From Burkholderiales bacterium (GTDB taxonomy: Bacteria > Pseudomonadota > Gammaproteobacteria > Burkholderiales > Burkholderiaceae_C): DNA of 64,000 nucleotides. Shown one piece after another: positions 1 to 9,130 of the stretch. The stretch lies in the NCBI GenBank assembly GCA_016191525.1, contig JACPOK010000011.1, positions 124,001-188,000 on the forward strand, written 5' to 3'. Under the pieces are notes generated by a model that ran no database searches, was not told where the DNA came from, and was given only the letters and a program-made list of their open reading frames with translations. Position 1 is the first letter of the stretch; each line of letters begins with the position of its first letter. Made by a program: the position numbers and the translations under genes.

Positions 1-654
1 CAGGTAGTAGCCCATGGCCGGATGCAGCGACACGGCTTCCAGCAGGGCGCGGAAATTGCCGAAGGCGCCGGCAGCCAGCGTGTCCCACCAGGAGGCGATG
101 GCGTGGCTGCGCCAGGTGATGTCCAGCGCGGAGAGCGACACCACGAAAAACTCGGACAGCGCCAGCGCCACCCGCTTGCGGACCTGCTCGCTGGTGGTGA
201 TGAGCTGGTTCCAGACCATGTAGTCGCCCGGGAAGCTCTGGTCGTAGTAGTTCTGGTTGGATGTCGCATCGCCATAGCCCTTGGCCTGCAGCCACTCCCA
301 TCCGCTCTGCGACGGCGCAGCGGCCATCTGCGCGGCCAGCCATTTGGCATAGCCGTCCGCACGCACGGCGGCGATCTCGGCTTCGGAGGCGGAGAACTGT
401 GCCTGCAGCAGGAAGCGCGCGGCCTGCTCGTCGCTGGCCGGGGCGGGAAAGGAAAACCCCACGGTGTTGAGCGCGGGCGGCGTGCCCGGCGTGCCGCCGC
501 CCGATGCGGAGCCATCGCCCACCGCTGCCGCGCTGCCCGGCGCGCCACCGCCACCGCCGCCACCGCAGGCGGCCAAGGCCGCTGCCGCCGCGATGGCCAA
601 TGCCGCGGCCGGCCCGGCCTCGCACACCGGCGCTTGCGCTTCCTCTGAAATCAT
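1..654 (-). CDS. DUF1800 family lipoprotein (3' part outside window)
   Basis: The first 218 codons of a gene that runs off the left edge. The start (ATG at 654) is followed by a hydrophobic Ala/Leu-rich segment ending in LAACGGGG, a lipobox-like signal with a Gly/Ser/Thr-rich linker, so the protein is probably a secreted lipoprotein. The stretch from about residue 70 (QAARFLLQAQF, then YAKWLAAQM) resembles the N-terminal part of DUF1800 proteins, which usually sit beside a DUF1501 gene; that partner would lie to the left. The biochemical function of the family is unknown. Family call by motif memory only. Confidence 0.75.
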   Translation of the reverse strand, partial: MISEEAQAPVCEAGPAAALAIAAAAALAACGGGGGGGAPGSAAAVGDGSASGGGTPGTPPALNTVGFSFPAPASDEQAARFLLQAQFSASEAEIAAVRADGYAKWLAAQMAAAPSQSGWEWLQAKGYGDATSNQNYYDQSFPGDYMVWNQLITTSEQVRKRVALALSEFFVVSLSALDITWRSHAIASWWDTLAAGAFGNFRALLEAVSLHPAMGYYL

Positions 655-795
655 GGGGGAGTCCTGCCTCGTTGTTGTGAGGCCAGCGTAGGTGTGCTGC
701 TGAGCTTCGGTCCGTCAGCATTGCGGCTGCGGATGTGAGAGCCGTTACGAACTGTCAGGCCGCGTGCGCCGCACGCGGGTTGACGCGGACGCCCG

Positions 796-1620
796 CTAGC
801 GCTTCGCGGCTTCGAGCAGGTCGCGCGTGCGGATGGCCTCGCTGCGCGCGGCCTGCGCGAAGTCCTCACCGCTCGATGCATAGAGGATCGCGCGCGAGGA
901 ATTGACCACGATGGGCGCGCCTTCGCGCCAGCCCGCCTTCACCGTGGCCACCGCGTCCCCGCCTTGCGCGCCGACGCCGGGAATCAGCAAAGGCAGCGTG
1001 GGCGCCACCTGCCGCACGCGCTCGATTTCGGCGGGGTAGGTTGCGCCTACCACCAGCCCCAGCTGGCCATTGAGGTTCCACGGCCCCTGCGCGAGCCGCG
1101 CCACGTGCTCGTACAGCAGCGGCTGCCCCTCGACGGAGGACAGGCGCTGGTTCTGCAGGTCGTCACCGCCGGGGTTCGACGTGCGGCACAGCAGGAACGC
1201 ACCCTTGTCGGGCGACTTCAGGTAAGGCTGCACGGAATCAAAGCCCATGAAGGGCGACAGCGTGACCGCATCGGCGCCGTAGCGCTCGAACGCCTCCCGC
1301 GCGTATTGCTCCGCGGTGGAACCGATGTCGCCGCGCTTGGCGTCCAGGATGACGGGCACGTGCGGCGCGGCGCGGCGCATGTGTTCCATCAGTTTTTCCA
1401 GCTGGCCTTCGGCGCGGTGCGCGGCGAAGTAGGCGATCTGCGGCTTGAATGCGATGACCAGGTCGGCCGTGGCATCGACGATGCGGGCGCAGAAATCATA
1501 GATGCGCTGCGCATCGCCCTGGAGTGCGGCCGGAAAGCGCGAAGGCTCCGGGTCCAGCCCGACGCAGAGCATGGAGCCGTTGCTGCGCTGCGCCGCCTGC
1601 AGCCTGTCAATGAAGGTCAT
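796..1620 (-). CDS. pyrF: Orotidine 5'-phosphate decarboxylase
   Basis: Catalyses the last step of UMP synthesis, decarboxylation of OMP, in the cytoplasm. The 274-residue protein has the long form seen in beta-proteobacteria (about 270 aa, against about 240 in enteric PyrF). The catalytic signature DAKRGDIG is at residues 93-100, with the Asp/Lys/Asp of the active site. An upstream in-frame extension exists, but the ATG at 1620 fits the family N-terminus (MTFIDRL). It is divergent from the EamA gene, with only 37 bp between the two starts. Confidence 0.95.
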   Translation of the reverse strand: MTFIDRLQAAQRSNGSMLCVGLDPEPSRFPAALQGDAQRIYDFCARIVDATADLVIAFKPQIAYFAAHRAEGQLEKLMEHMRRAAPHVPVILDAKRGDIGSTAEQYAREAFERYGADAVTLSPFMGFDSVQPYLKSPDKGAFLLCRTSNPGGDDLQNQRLSSVEGQPLLYEHVARLAQGPWNLNGQLGLVVGATYPAEIERVRQVAPTLPLLIPGVGAQGGDAVATVKAGWREGAPIVVNSSRAILYASSGEDFAQAARSEAIRTRDLLEAAKR

Positions 1621-1657
1621 GGGCGCAATTGTAAGGATCACGCCACAATGCAGGCCC

Positions 1658-2557
1658 ATGCCGAAACTCACGCCGCGCCAGTTCTCCATCCTTGTGTTGC
1701 TGACCCTGGTGTGGGGCCTGAACTGGCCGGTGATGAAGATGGGCGTCAGCGCCTATCCGGCGCTGACTTTCCGCGCCCTTTCCATCGTGCTGGGCCTGCC
1801 CGTGCTGGCGCTGGCGCTGGTGGTGCTGAAGGTGCCCTTTCGAGTGCCGCGCCGGCACTGGGGCGAGGTGGCCTGGCTGGCGGCGACCAACATGTTCGTC
1901 TGGCACGCCTGCATCATCCTGGCCGTGAAGACACTGTCCAGCGGGCGCGCTGCCATCCTGGGCTACACCATGCCGATCTTCTCCGCGGTGATCGGCTCGC
2001 TGCTGTTTTCCGCCGCGCTTTCGCGCCGCGGCTGGCTGGGCGTGAGCGCGGCTTCGGCAGGCGTGGCGCTGCTGCTGTGGCATGAGTTCACCGGCCTGGC
2101 GGGCCGCCCGGCCGGCGTGGCGCTGGCGCTGGTGGCAGCGGCCACCTGGGCACTGGGCACGCAGCTGCTGCGGCGCACGACGATCGTGCTGCCCACGCTG
2201 ACGCTTTCGTTCTGGATGACCGCCCTTACCGCCGGCGTGATGACGGTGCTGGCCCTGGTGTTCGAGTACGGCCAGTGGCAGGTGCCCAGCGCGCCGGTGG
2301 CCTGGGCCATCGGCTACAACGCCGTTCTCATCTTCGGCTACGCGCATGCCGCGTGGTTCTACCTGGCGCGCGGGCTGCCGCCGGTCGCCTCCACCCTGAG
2401 CGTGATGTTCATCCCGGTGCTTGGCGTGTTCAGCGGCGCGCTGTGGCTGGGCGAAGTGCTGCACTGGCAGGACTGGGCCGCCGTGCTGCTGATGGTGGTG
2501 GCGATCGCCTCCGTGCTGTGGCCTGCCAAGGCGGCGGCAGCAAGCCCCGAAACTTGA
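1658..2557 (+). CDS. EamA/DMT-superfamily inner-membrane transporter
   Basis: A 299-residue, very hydrophobic protein with about ten predicted membrane helices in two homologous halves, typical of drug/metabolite (EamA) exporters. The N-terminus ([13 protein letters not shown]) is the usual first helix of the family. The substrate cannot be read from sequence. The start at 1658 is chosen because longer in-frame extensions overlap pyrF and lack the helix; a nearer ATG at 1648 is in another frame. Confidence 0.88.
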   Translation: MPKLTPRQFSILVLLTLVWGLNWPVMKMGVSAYPALTFRALSIVLGLPVLALALVVLKVPFRVPRRHWGEVAWLAATNMFVWHACIILAVKTLSSGRAAILGYTMPIFSAVIGSLLFSAALSRRGWLGVSAASAGVALLLWHEFTGLAGRPAGVALALVAAATWALGTQLLRRTTIVLPTLTLSFWMTALTAGVMTVLALVFEYGQWQVPSAPVAWAIGYNAVLIFGYAHAAWFYLARGLPPVASTLSVMFIPVLGVFSGALWLGEVLHWQDWAAVLLMVVAIASVLWPAKAAAASPET

Positions 2558-2720
2558 TAGGCATTGTGCCTAGCGCGCGCTAGCGCATCCGCCTAGGCCC
2601 CCTACGCCAACGCCCTAGCGCGAAGGGCAGTTTCACCTAACGCGCCGGCCTCGCCAAAAGGTCTCATCACTCCATGCCCTGAAGCATGGTGTTTTGGGGA
2701 TTCTCGCAAGGGGATCGGCG

Positions 2721-4436
2721 ATGTCGAACAGTTCAGTTTCCAGCAGCCTCACCGCCGGTGCCGAAGCCGCCCACGACCTGCTTTCCGCGTACAGCTACCA
2801 ATGCAGCTGCTCCGGCTGCGCGGGCGGCACGGGTGGCGGCATGTCGGCGCTGGCCTTCGCCACCACGCCCGGGGAAGCCTCCTACCAGTACGCGTCGACC
2901 ACGCCCATCCAGTACGCCAACGCCGGCGTCAACGCGCTGCTGGCCGGCAGCAAATGGTCGGGCGTGGACGGCGCGACGGCCAAGACGGTGATCACCTACT
3001 CGTTCGTCAACCCCTCCACTTCGGTGCTCAACGCGGGCTATGGATCCAGCGTGCATGAGTTCTCCGCCAGCGACAAGGCCGTGACGCGCGAATTGCTGGA
3101 CCGGATCGAGGCCGTGTGCAACGTGCAGTTCGTCGAAGTGCCGGACGACGCCTCGGTCTGCGGCGTGGTGCGCTACGCCTATTCGGCCCAGCCCAACGCG
3201 ATGGGTTATGCGGGCTACGCCTACTTTCCTTCCGCGCAGGCCGTGGGCGGCGACGTGCTGATCGGCAACAACCAGGCCGGCGCCCAGTGGGACTTCTACC
3301 GGCCCAACCTGATCCTGCACGAGACCCTGCATGCCATCGGCCTGAAGCACCCGTTCGAAGGGCCTTCCACGCTCGCCAATGCCGACAACATCATCCCCAA
3401 CACGGTGATGAGTTATTCCGCGATCGCGGGCAGTTCTTCCGGGTCCCTCTCCAGCTATCCCAGCGAACCGATGCCGCTGGACACCGCGGCGCTGCAGCAG
3501 CTGTACGGCGCCGCCACCCACGAAGAGGGCGACACGGTGTACGACCTCGCTTCCGGCTTCTACCAGGACGGCTTCCATGCGATCTGGGATTCGGGTGGCA
3601 AGGACACCCTGGACGCCAGCCGCGTGGCTGGCGCAGTGACCCTGGACCTGGTGCAGGGCGGCCACAGCAACGTGGGCGTGACGGTATTCGCCTTTTCCTA
3701 CAACGCCAACGGCAGCCGCAGCAGCACTACCTACAGCGACACGATCGCCATCAGCCGGGACTCGGTGATCGAGAACGCCACCGGCTCGGCCTTTGACGAC
3801 CGCATCACGGGCAACGAGTCCAACAACACGCTGCGCGGCGGCGAAGGCAACGACACGCTCACCGGCGGCGGCGGCAATGACATCCTGGACGGCGGCGCCG
3901 GCCTCGACACACTGGCGCTGGCGGGTCCGCGCGCGGGCTATACCGTGCGCGTGGAAGACGGCCACTTCGTGGTCAGCGGCACGGGGGCCGCGGGCGGCCG
4001 GGCCACACTCACCGACGTGGAGCGCGTGGCTTTCGCCGACCGCGGCCTGGCGCTGGACCTGGACGGCAACGCCGGCGCGGCCAGCAAGCTGCTGGGCGCC
4101 GTGGGCGGCAAGGGCGCCGCGCACAACGCCGCGTTTGTGGGCATCGTGATGGGGCTGCTGGATGGGGGCACCAGCCGGCAGGACGTGGCCGGCGCGCTGG
4201 TCGAAGCGGTGTTGGGCCACGCCTCCAATGAGAACCTGGTGCAGCTGCTGGTGGGCAACGTGCTGGGCTTCGCGCCCGGTGCCGCGCAGACGGCGGCGCT
4301 GGCCGGGCTGATCAGCGCCGGCGTATTTACCCAGGGAAGCTTCACCGCGGCGGTGTCCCAGCTGGAGCTGAATGCGCAGAACATCGGCCTGGCCGGTATG
4401 GCCCAGACGGGCATCGAGTACGTGCCGTTCGGCTGA
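2721..4436 (+). CDS. Serralysin-like zinc metalloprotease with RTX repeats
   Basis: A 571-residue protein. The metzincin zinc site HETLHAIGLKH is at residues 200-210 and the Met-turn VMSY at 229-232, so the catalytic domain is family M10B-like. Glycine-rich calcium-binding nonapeptides (GGEGNDTLT, GGGGNDILD) follow at about 373-396. The last 110 residues form a helical region resembling the DUF4214-type tails of type I-secreted proteins. There is no Sec signal peptide, as expected for type I secretion, but no ABC/MFP exporter is nearby. ATG at 2721 has an AGGGG site upstream. A Cys-rich N-terminus (CSCSGC near 28-33) is unusual for serralysins. Confidence 0.85.
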   Translation: MSNSSVSSSLTAGAEAAHDLLSAYSYQCSCSGCAGGTGGGMSALAFATTPGEASYQYASTTPIQYANAGVNALLAGSKWSGVDGATAKTVITYSFVNPSTSVLNAGYGSSVHEFSASDKAVTRELLDRIEAVCNVQFVEVPDDASVCGVVRYAYSAQPNAMGYAGYAYFPSAQAVGGDVLIGNNQAGAQWDFYRPNLILHETLHAIGLKHPFEGPSTLANADNIIPNTVMSYSAIAGSSSGSLSSYPSEPMPLDTAALQQLYGAATHEEGDTVYDLASGFYQDGFHAIWDSGGKDTLDASRVAGAVTLDLVQGGHSNVGVTVFAFSYNANGSRSSTTYSDTIAISRDSVIENATGSAFDDRITGNESNNTLRGGEGNDTLTGGGGNDILDGGAGLDTLALAGPRAGYTVRVEDGHFVVSGTGAAGGRATLTDVERVAFADRGLALDLDGNAGAASKLLGAVGGKGAAHNAAFVGIVMGLLDGGTSRQDVAGALVEAVLGHASNENLVQLLVGNVLGFAPGAAQTAALAGLISAGVFTQGSFTAAVSQLELNAQNIGLAGMAQTGIEYVPFG

Positions 4437-4449
4437 GAAACCCCGCGCT

Positions 4450-5340
4450 TCAGCCGCGGCGGGCCTTGTCGTACAGCGGCAGCACGCGCGGCAGGTTCTT
4501 TTCGATGTCGGCGATGCGGGTCGTGCCCGACGGATGGGTGGACAGCCACTGCGGCGGAGCGCCCTTGTTGATCTGGCCCATCTTTTTCCACAGCGTCACC
4601 GCGGCACGCGGGTCGTAGCCGGCGCGCGCGGCCATCTCCATGCCCACCAGGTCGGCCTCGGATTCGTCCGAACGGCTGAAGGTCAGCGTGAGCAGGTTGG
4701 CGCCGCCGCGCGCCACCAGGTCGGTGAAGCGCGGGTCGATGCCGAAGATCGAAGCCACCACCGCACCCCCGACCCGCGCGGCCCCCTGCGTCGCCATGCT
4801 CTTGGCCATGCGCGCCCGGGCATGCTCGCGCAGCGCGTGGGCCATCTCGTGCCCCAGCACCATGGCGGCTTCGTCATCGGTCAGCTTGAGCTGGTCGAAG
4901 ATGCCTGAATAGAACGCGATCTTGCCGCCCTGCATGCAGAACGCGTTGACCTGGTTGGAGCCGATCAGGTTGACCTCCCACTTCCAGCTGCGCGCCCGCT
5001 CGTTCCAGGGCGGCGCCTGCGGAATCAGGCGCTGCGAAATGGCGCGCAGGCGGATCATCTGCGGGTGGTCCTGCGGCGCCAGCGCCCGCTTGGCCGCGGC
5101 CTGCTGCAGCAGCTGGTGGTATTGCTGGGTGGCCGCGTTCTCCACTTCGGCGGCCGGCACCAGCCTGGCCATGCTGGACGACTTGCCGACGTCCACGCCC
5201 TCGCGCTGCGGCTCCTCCTTCTTGTGCAGTTGCGCGCCCGCCAGGGGCGCCAGCCCAAGGGCGGCGCCCATCAGCAGGATGCGCGCGGTGGTCCGCAGCA
5301 ACTCGATGCATCGGGTTCCGGGCACGGCGCGCAATTCCAT
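4450..5340 (-). CDS. M48-family zinc metalloprotease, secreted
   Basis: A 296-residue protein with a Sec-type signal peptide (hydrophobic core about residues 19-33, APLAGA before the likely cleavage) and the M48 zinc motif HEMAH at 164-168. A downstream DESEAD segment supplies the third ligand, giving a periplasmic BepA/LoiP-like architecture. It probably takes part in outer-membrane protein quality control. ATG at 5340 is preceded by GAGG; a longer in-frame start at 5412 would put 24 residues before the signal peptide. Convergent with the RTX protease gene, 13 bp apart. Confidence 0.88.
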   Translation of the reverse strand: MELRAVPGTRCIELLRTTARILLMGAALGLAPLAGAQLHKKEEPQREGVDVGKSSSMARLVPAAEVENAATQQYHQLLQQAAAKRALAPQDHPQMIRLRAISQRLIPQAPPWNERARSWKWEVNLIGSNQVNAFCMQGGKIAFYSGIFDQLKLTDDEAAMVLGHEMAHALREHARARMAKSMATQGAARVGGAVVASIFGIDPRFTDLVARGGANLLTLTFSRSDESEADLVGMEMAARAGYDPRAAVTLWKKMGQINKGAPPQWLSTHPSGTTRIADIEKNLPRVLPLYDKARRG

Positions 5341-5438
5341 TTGTGAACCTCGTGAGGTGTGGGGGCTAACGCTTATTATTCCCGCATGAGCCAATCGCCC
5401 CCTGTCAGCCACGAACCCAAGCCATCGTGGGGCAATCG

Positions 5439-6773
5439 ATGACCGCGGCTGCCGCTGCCCCGCGCCGAAAGCGTTCCGCGCTCGAGGTGCTGCGCGAACT
5501 CCGGCAGCCCAAAGTCGCCGTGATGCTGGCGCTCGGCTTTTCCTCCGGCCTGCCGTTCCTGTTGACCGCCAACACTTTCGGCTACTGGCTGCGCGACGAC
5601 GGCACCAGCCTGGTGGCCATCGGGTTCATCTCCTGGGTAGGCTTCGCCTACGCCTTCAAGGTCTACTGGTCGCCGCTGGTGGACCGCATCGACGTTCCGC
5701 TGCTGGGCCGGCTCGGCCGCCGCCGCGGCTGGATGCTGCTGTGCCAGCTTCTTGTCGTGGCCGGGATTCTCGGCATGGCGGCCGTCGGAACAGCGGGCGG
5801 GCTGGCGGCCATCGGTGCGTTCGCGTTGCTGACGGCATTCGCTTCGGCCACGCAGGACATCGCGGTGGACGCCTGGCGCATCGAGGCGGCGTCAGACGCC
5901 GACGAGGTGGGGCTGATGACCTCGGCGGCGCAAGTCGGCTACCGCATGGCCCTGCTGGTCACCGATGCGCTGATCATCGCCGCCGCCGCAAGGGTCGGCT
6001 GGCCGATCTCGTACGTGGGCATGGCTGTGCTGATGACCCTGGGCATCGTTGCGACCCTGTTCGCCATCGAGCCGGCGCGCGCCGACGCGGTGCTGCAGCA
6101 GAAACCTCCGCTGTGGACCTTGCGCGGCCTGGCCGATGCGGTCATCGGCCCGTTTGTCGACTTTTTCGCCAAGCACAAGGCCGCGGGCCTTGTAATGCTG
6201 CTGATGGTGGCGCTTTACCGCCTGCCCGACTTCGTCATGGGCCCGATGTACAACCCCTACTACCACGACCTCGGCCTGTCCAAGGACACCGTGGCGTGGG
6301 TGCGCGGCACCTTTGGCCTGGTCACCACCTTCGTGGGCATCGCCGCGGCGGGCGTCAGCGCGGTGCGGCTGGGCCTGATGCCCACGCTCATCACGGGCTT
6401 GGTCCTGGAAGGCTTCGGCACGGCAGCGTTCGCGCTCCTGAGCGTGCATCCCGACACGACGACGTTCGCCGCCGTGATGGCTCTCGATGCCTTCGCACAG
6501 GCCTTTGCCGGCGTCGCGCTGGTGACTTATATGTCGAGCCTGACCAGCCTGGGCTACACCGCCACCCAGTACGCCATGCTGTCGTCCACTTATGCCGTGC
6601 TCGGCAAGTTCCTCAAAGGTTTTTCCGGCATGGGGGTGGAGGCCCTCACACCGGCCTACGGTCTGCTGGGCGCATACGCCGCGGCCTTCATCGCCACCGC
6701 GCTCACGGCCATTCCGCCGCTATTGCTGCTGCTGGTGCTCTGGCGCATCCAGATCAGAAGAGAAAACGGCTGA
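5439..6773 (+). CDS. ampG: AmpG-like MFS permease
   Basis: A 444-residue protein with about 12 membrane helices. The N-terminal region (MLALGFSSGLPFLLTANTFGYWL, in part) and the segment ATQDIAVDAWRIE are hallmarks of AmpG, the inner-membrane permease that imports anhydro-muropeptides for peptidoglycan recycling. ATG at 5439 follows a GTGGGG purine stretch; an in-frame GTG at 5427 is the alternative. Divergent from the M48 protease. AmpG identity is by family pattern; substrate is not proven. Confidence 0.82.
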   Translation: MTAAAAAPRRKRSALEVLRELRQPKVAVMLALGFSSGLPFLLTANTFGYWLRDDGTSLVAIGFISWVGFAYAFKVYWSPLVDRIDVPLLGRLGRRRGWMLLCQLLVVAGILGMAAVGTAGGLAAIGAFALLTAFASATQDIAVDAWRIEAASDADEVGLMTSAAQVGYRMALLVTDALIIAAAARVGWPISYVGMAVLMTLGIVATLFAIEPARADAVLQQKPPLWTLRGLADAVIGPFVDFFAKHKAAGLVMLLMVALYRLPDFVMGPMYNPYYHDLGLSKDTVAWVRGTFGLVTTFVGIAAAGVSAVRLGLMPTLITGLVLEGFGTAAFALLSVHPDTTTFAAVMALDAFAQAFAGVALVTYMSSLTSLGYTATQYAMLSSTYAVLGKFLKGFSGMGVEALTPAYGLLGAYAAAFIATALTAIPPLLLLLVLWRIQIRRENG

Positions 6774-6787
6774 AGACCGCATGGGCT

Positions 6788-6826
6788 GTGCGTGAGTCGC
6801 TATTGAATTGATAGCGACAGGCGCAC
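6788..6826. terminator. Hairpin between convergent genes
   Basis: Inner arms GTCGCTAT/ATAGCGAC (6796-6803 and 6811-6818, loop of 7) are perfect; outer arms GTGCG/CGCAC (6788-6792 and 6822-6826) extend the stem. It sits in the 55-bp gap between two convergent genes, so it may terminate both. The core GCTAT...ATAGC also matches the short repeats seen at 22097, 25778 and 38594. Confidence 0.5.
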
Positions 6827-6828
6827 GG

Positions 6829-8307
6829 CTACCTGTCCACCAGCGCTGCCAGCGCGTGGCGCTGCAGCTTGCCCAGTGCCGTCCTCGGCAGCGCATCGAC
6901 GCGCAACACCCGGCGCGGCAGCTTGAAGCGGGCCAGGCGCCCGTCCAGGTGTCCGTGCAGTTCCTCGTCCGACAGCGTTGCACCCGCCTTCAGCACCAGG
7001 GCCACCGCCACCACCTCGCCCCAGCGGGCATCGGCCAGGCCGAAAACCGCGCACTCGGCGACAGCCGGATGTTCGCCCAGCAGCGCTTCGATCTCAGCTG
7101 GGTGAACATTCTCCCCACCCGAGATGATCAGGTCCTTCGCGCGGCCCACGATTGTGTAGCTGCCGTCGGCTGCGCGGCTGGCCAGATCGCCGGTGTGAAA
7201 CCACCCATGCTCATCGCAGGCGGGTTCCTGCGCCCAGTAGCTGCGCACGACGTTGGGCCCGCGCACCAGCAGCTCGCCCGCGTCGGGCTGCACGCCTTGC
7301 AGTCGCACCTCCACGCCGGGCGCGGGCCAGCCGCAGGAACCTGCGTGCGTGGCCGCGAACGCGGGCGGCAGCGCGATCGAGAACGGCCCGGTCTCGGTGG
7401 CGCCATAGACATTGCACAGCGGCACGCCGCGTGCCAGGAAGCCGGCCACCAGTGCGGCGGGCAACAGGCTGGAGCCGGCCCATACCGCGCGCAGGCTGGA
7501 CAGGTCGGTGGCGGCCCACTGCGGATGATCGAGCAGGGCTTTCATGGTGGCCGGCACCTGCAGCGTGAGGCTGGGCCGCTGGCGCGCGATGCAGTCCAGC
7601 GCGGCCGCCGCATTGAAGCGCGGATGCAGGATCACCGTGGCGCCCGCGTGCAGCGCCGGCAGGGTCTGGATGCACAGGCCGCCCACGTGGAACAGCGGCA
7701 GCATGGTGGCCACCACGTCCGCCGGCGAGATCAGCTGCACCGCGGCCGCGATGCGCATGTTGGCCATCAGCATGCCCTGGGTGTGCACCGCGGCGCGCGG
7801 CCTGCCGGTGGTGCCCGAGGTGTAGACCAGCAGTGCGGGCAGTTCCGCGTCGCCGCCGTCCACCATGCCGCAGGCGGTTTCCGCGCTTTCCAGCGCCTGC
7901 ACGCCGTGCACGGCCAGGCCGCTGAGTTCCCCCAGCTCCTGCGCCGCTGCGGCATGGCCCTCGTCGTGGAACAGGCAGCGCGGCGCGCAGTCGGCCAGCT
8001 GCCCTTGCCATTCAGGCGCCGCCAGCCGGACGTTCAGCGGCAGCAACATGGCGCCCAGCCGGGCCAGCGCGAACAGCAGGATGACCTGGCCCGGGTGGTT
8101 CAGGCCCAGCCAGGCCACGCGGTCGCCGCGGCGCACGCCCCATTCGGATTCGAGCCGCGCGGCCCATTGCCCGGCGCGCTGCGCCAGCTGCGCATACGAG
8201 ATGTCGCTGCCTTCGAAGTGCAGGGCCACCGCGCCGGGGCGAATCCCCGCCTGGCGCGCCAGCACACCGCAGAGGCTGCGTGGCGGCATGAAGTGCGAAA
8301 CAGGCAT
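6829..8307 (-). CDS. Acyl-CoA synthetase (class I adenylate-forming enzyme)
   Basis: A 492-residue AMP-dependent synthetase/ligase. The ATP-binding P-loop YTSGTTGRPR is at 162-171. The motifs GWFHTGDLA and GRAKDLIISGGENV mark the hinge and C-terminal domain, and Lys480 (in ALGKLQ) is the catalytic lysine of the adenylation half-reaction. It activates a carboxylic acid to its CoA thioester; length and motifs fit a short/medium-chain or aromatic acyl-CoA ligase, but the substrate is not readable. Monocistronic on this strand, divergent from the response regulator. Confidence 0.88.
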   Translation of the reverse strand: MPVSHFMPPRSLCGVLARQAGIRPGAVALHFEGSDISYAQLAQRAGQWAARLESEWGVRRGDRVAWLGLNHPGQVILLFALARLGAMLLPLNVRLAAPEWQGQLADCAPRCLFHDEGHAAAAQELGELSGLAVHGVQALESAETACGMVDGGDAELPALLVYTSGTTGRPRAAVHTQGMLMANMRIAAAVQLISPADVVATMLPLFHVGGLCIQTLPALHAGATVILHPRFNAAAALDCIARQRPSLTLQVPATMKALLDHPQWAATDLSSLRAVWAGSSLLPAALVAGFLARGVPLCNVYGATETGPFSIALPPAFAATHAGSCGWPAPGVEVRLQGVQPDAGELLVRGPNVVRSYWAQEPACDEHGWFHTGDLASRAADGSYTIVGRAKDLIISGGENVHPAEIEALLGEHPAVAECAVFGLADARWGEVVAVALVLKAGATLSDEELHGHLDGRLARFKLPRRVLRVDALPRTALGKLQRHALAALVDR

Positions 8308-8413
8308 TTACCCGAACTTTACCGCTGCTTCAACGCGCCCCGCGCGGGCGGCGGCAATGATGGTGGCCCTCACGGGGCGTCCATCTCCCCGCCAAGTCAT
8401 TACCATCCGGGTT

Positions 8414-9127
8414 ATGCAGCAACTACTCATGATCGAAGACGATGCCCGCCTGGCCCAGATGGTCGGCGAGTACCTGGAACGTTCGGGTTTCGGCGTGACG
8501 CACGCGATCGACGCCAAGGCGGGCCTCGCCCTGCTGCAGGACCCGCCGGCCGGCCACGCGCCCGAACTGCTGATCCTGGACCTGATGCTCCCCGACATGG
8601 ACGGGCTGGAAGTGTGCCGCCGCGTGCGCGCGCTGCCGGGTGAAACGGGCAAGGTGCCCGTGCTGATGCTCACCGCCAAGGGCGACCCGATGGACCGCAT
8701 CGTGGGCCTGGAGCTCGGCGCGGACGACTACCTGCCCAAGCCCTTCGAGCCGCGCGAGCTGCTGGCGCGCATCCGGGCCATCCTGCGGCGGCGGGGCGAA
8801 GGCGCGGCCCCGGCGGCCAAGCTGCTGCGCTTCGGCTCGCTGGAGATTGACCGCGACGCACGCACCGTCACCGTGGCCGACGTGGCCTGCGACCTCACCT
8901 CCTACCAGTTCGACCTGCTGATCGCGCTGGCCGAGCGCGCGGGCCGCGTGCTCACGCGCGACCAGATCATGGAAGCCGTGCGCGGCCGCGAGCTGGAGGC
9001 GTTCGACCGTTCGATCGACGTGCACATGGGCCGCATCCGCGCGGCCATCGAGGAAGACGCCAAGAACCCCAAGCGCATCCTCACGGTGCGCGGCGTGGGC
9101 TATGTATTCGCCAAACAGCAAGACTGA
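8414..9127 (+). CDS. OmpR-family response regulator
   Basis: A 237-residue regulator. The receiver domain has acidic residues near 8-10, phospho-acceptor Asp56 in LLILDLMLP, Thr88 in MLTAKG and Lys109 in YLPKPFEP. A C-terminal winged-helix DNA-binding domain (about 135-235) includes the recognition region RSIDVHMGRIRAAIE. ATG at 8414 begins exactly at the receiver domain. It lies 3 bp upstream of its cognate kinase, an operon. The regulon is not evident from the neighbours. Confidence 0.93.
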   Translation: MQQLLMIEDDARLAQMVGEYLERSGFGVTHAIDAKAGLALLQDPPAGHAPELLILDLMLPDMDGLEVCRRVRALPGETGKVPVLMLTAKGDPMDRIVGLELGADDYLPKPFEPRELLARIRAILRRRGEGAAPAAKLLRFGSLEIDRDARTVTVADVACDLTSYQFDLLIALAERAGRVLTRDQIMEAVRGRELEAFDRSIDVHMGRIRAAIEEDAKNPKRILTVRGVGYVFAKQQD

Positions 9128-9130
9128 CCG

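Noticed and set aside
2733..4220. Long minus-strand frame opposite the RTX protease
   Set aside because: Gly/His/Arg-rich antisense of repeats; typical high-GC shadow.
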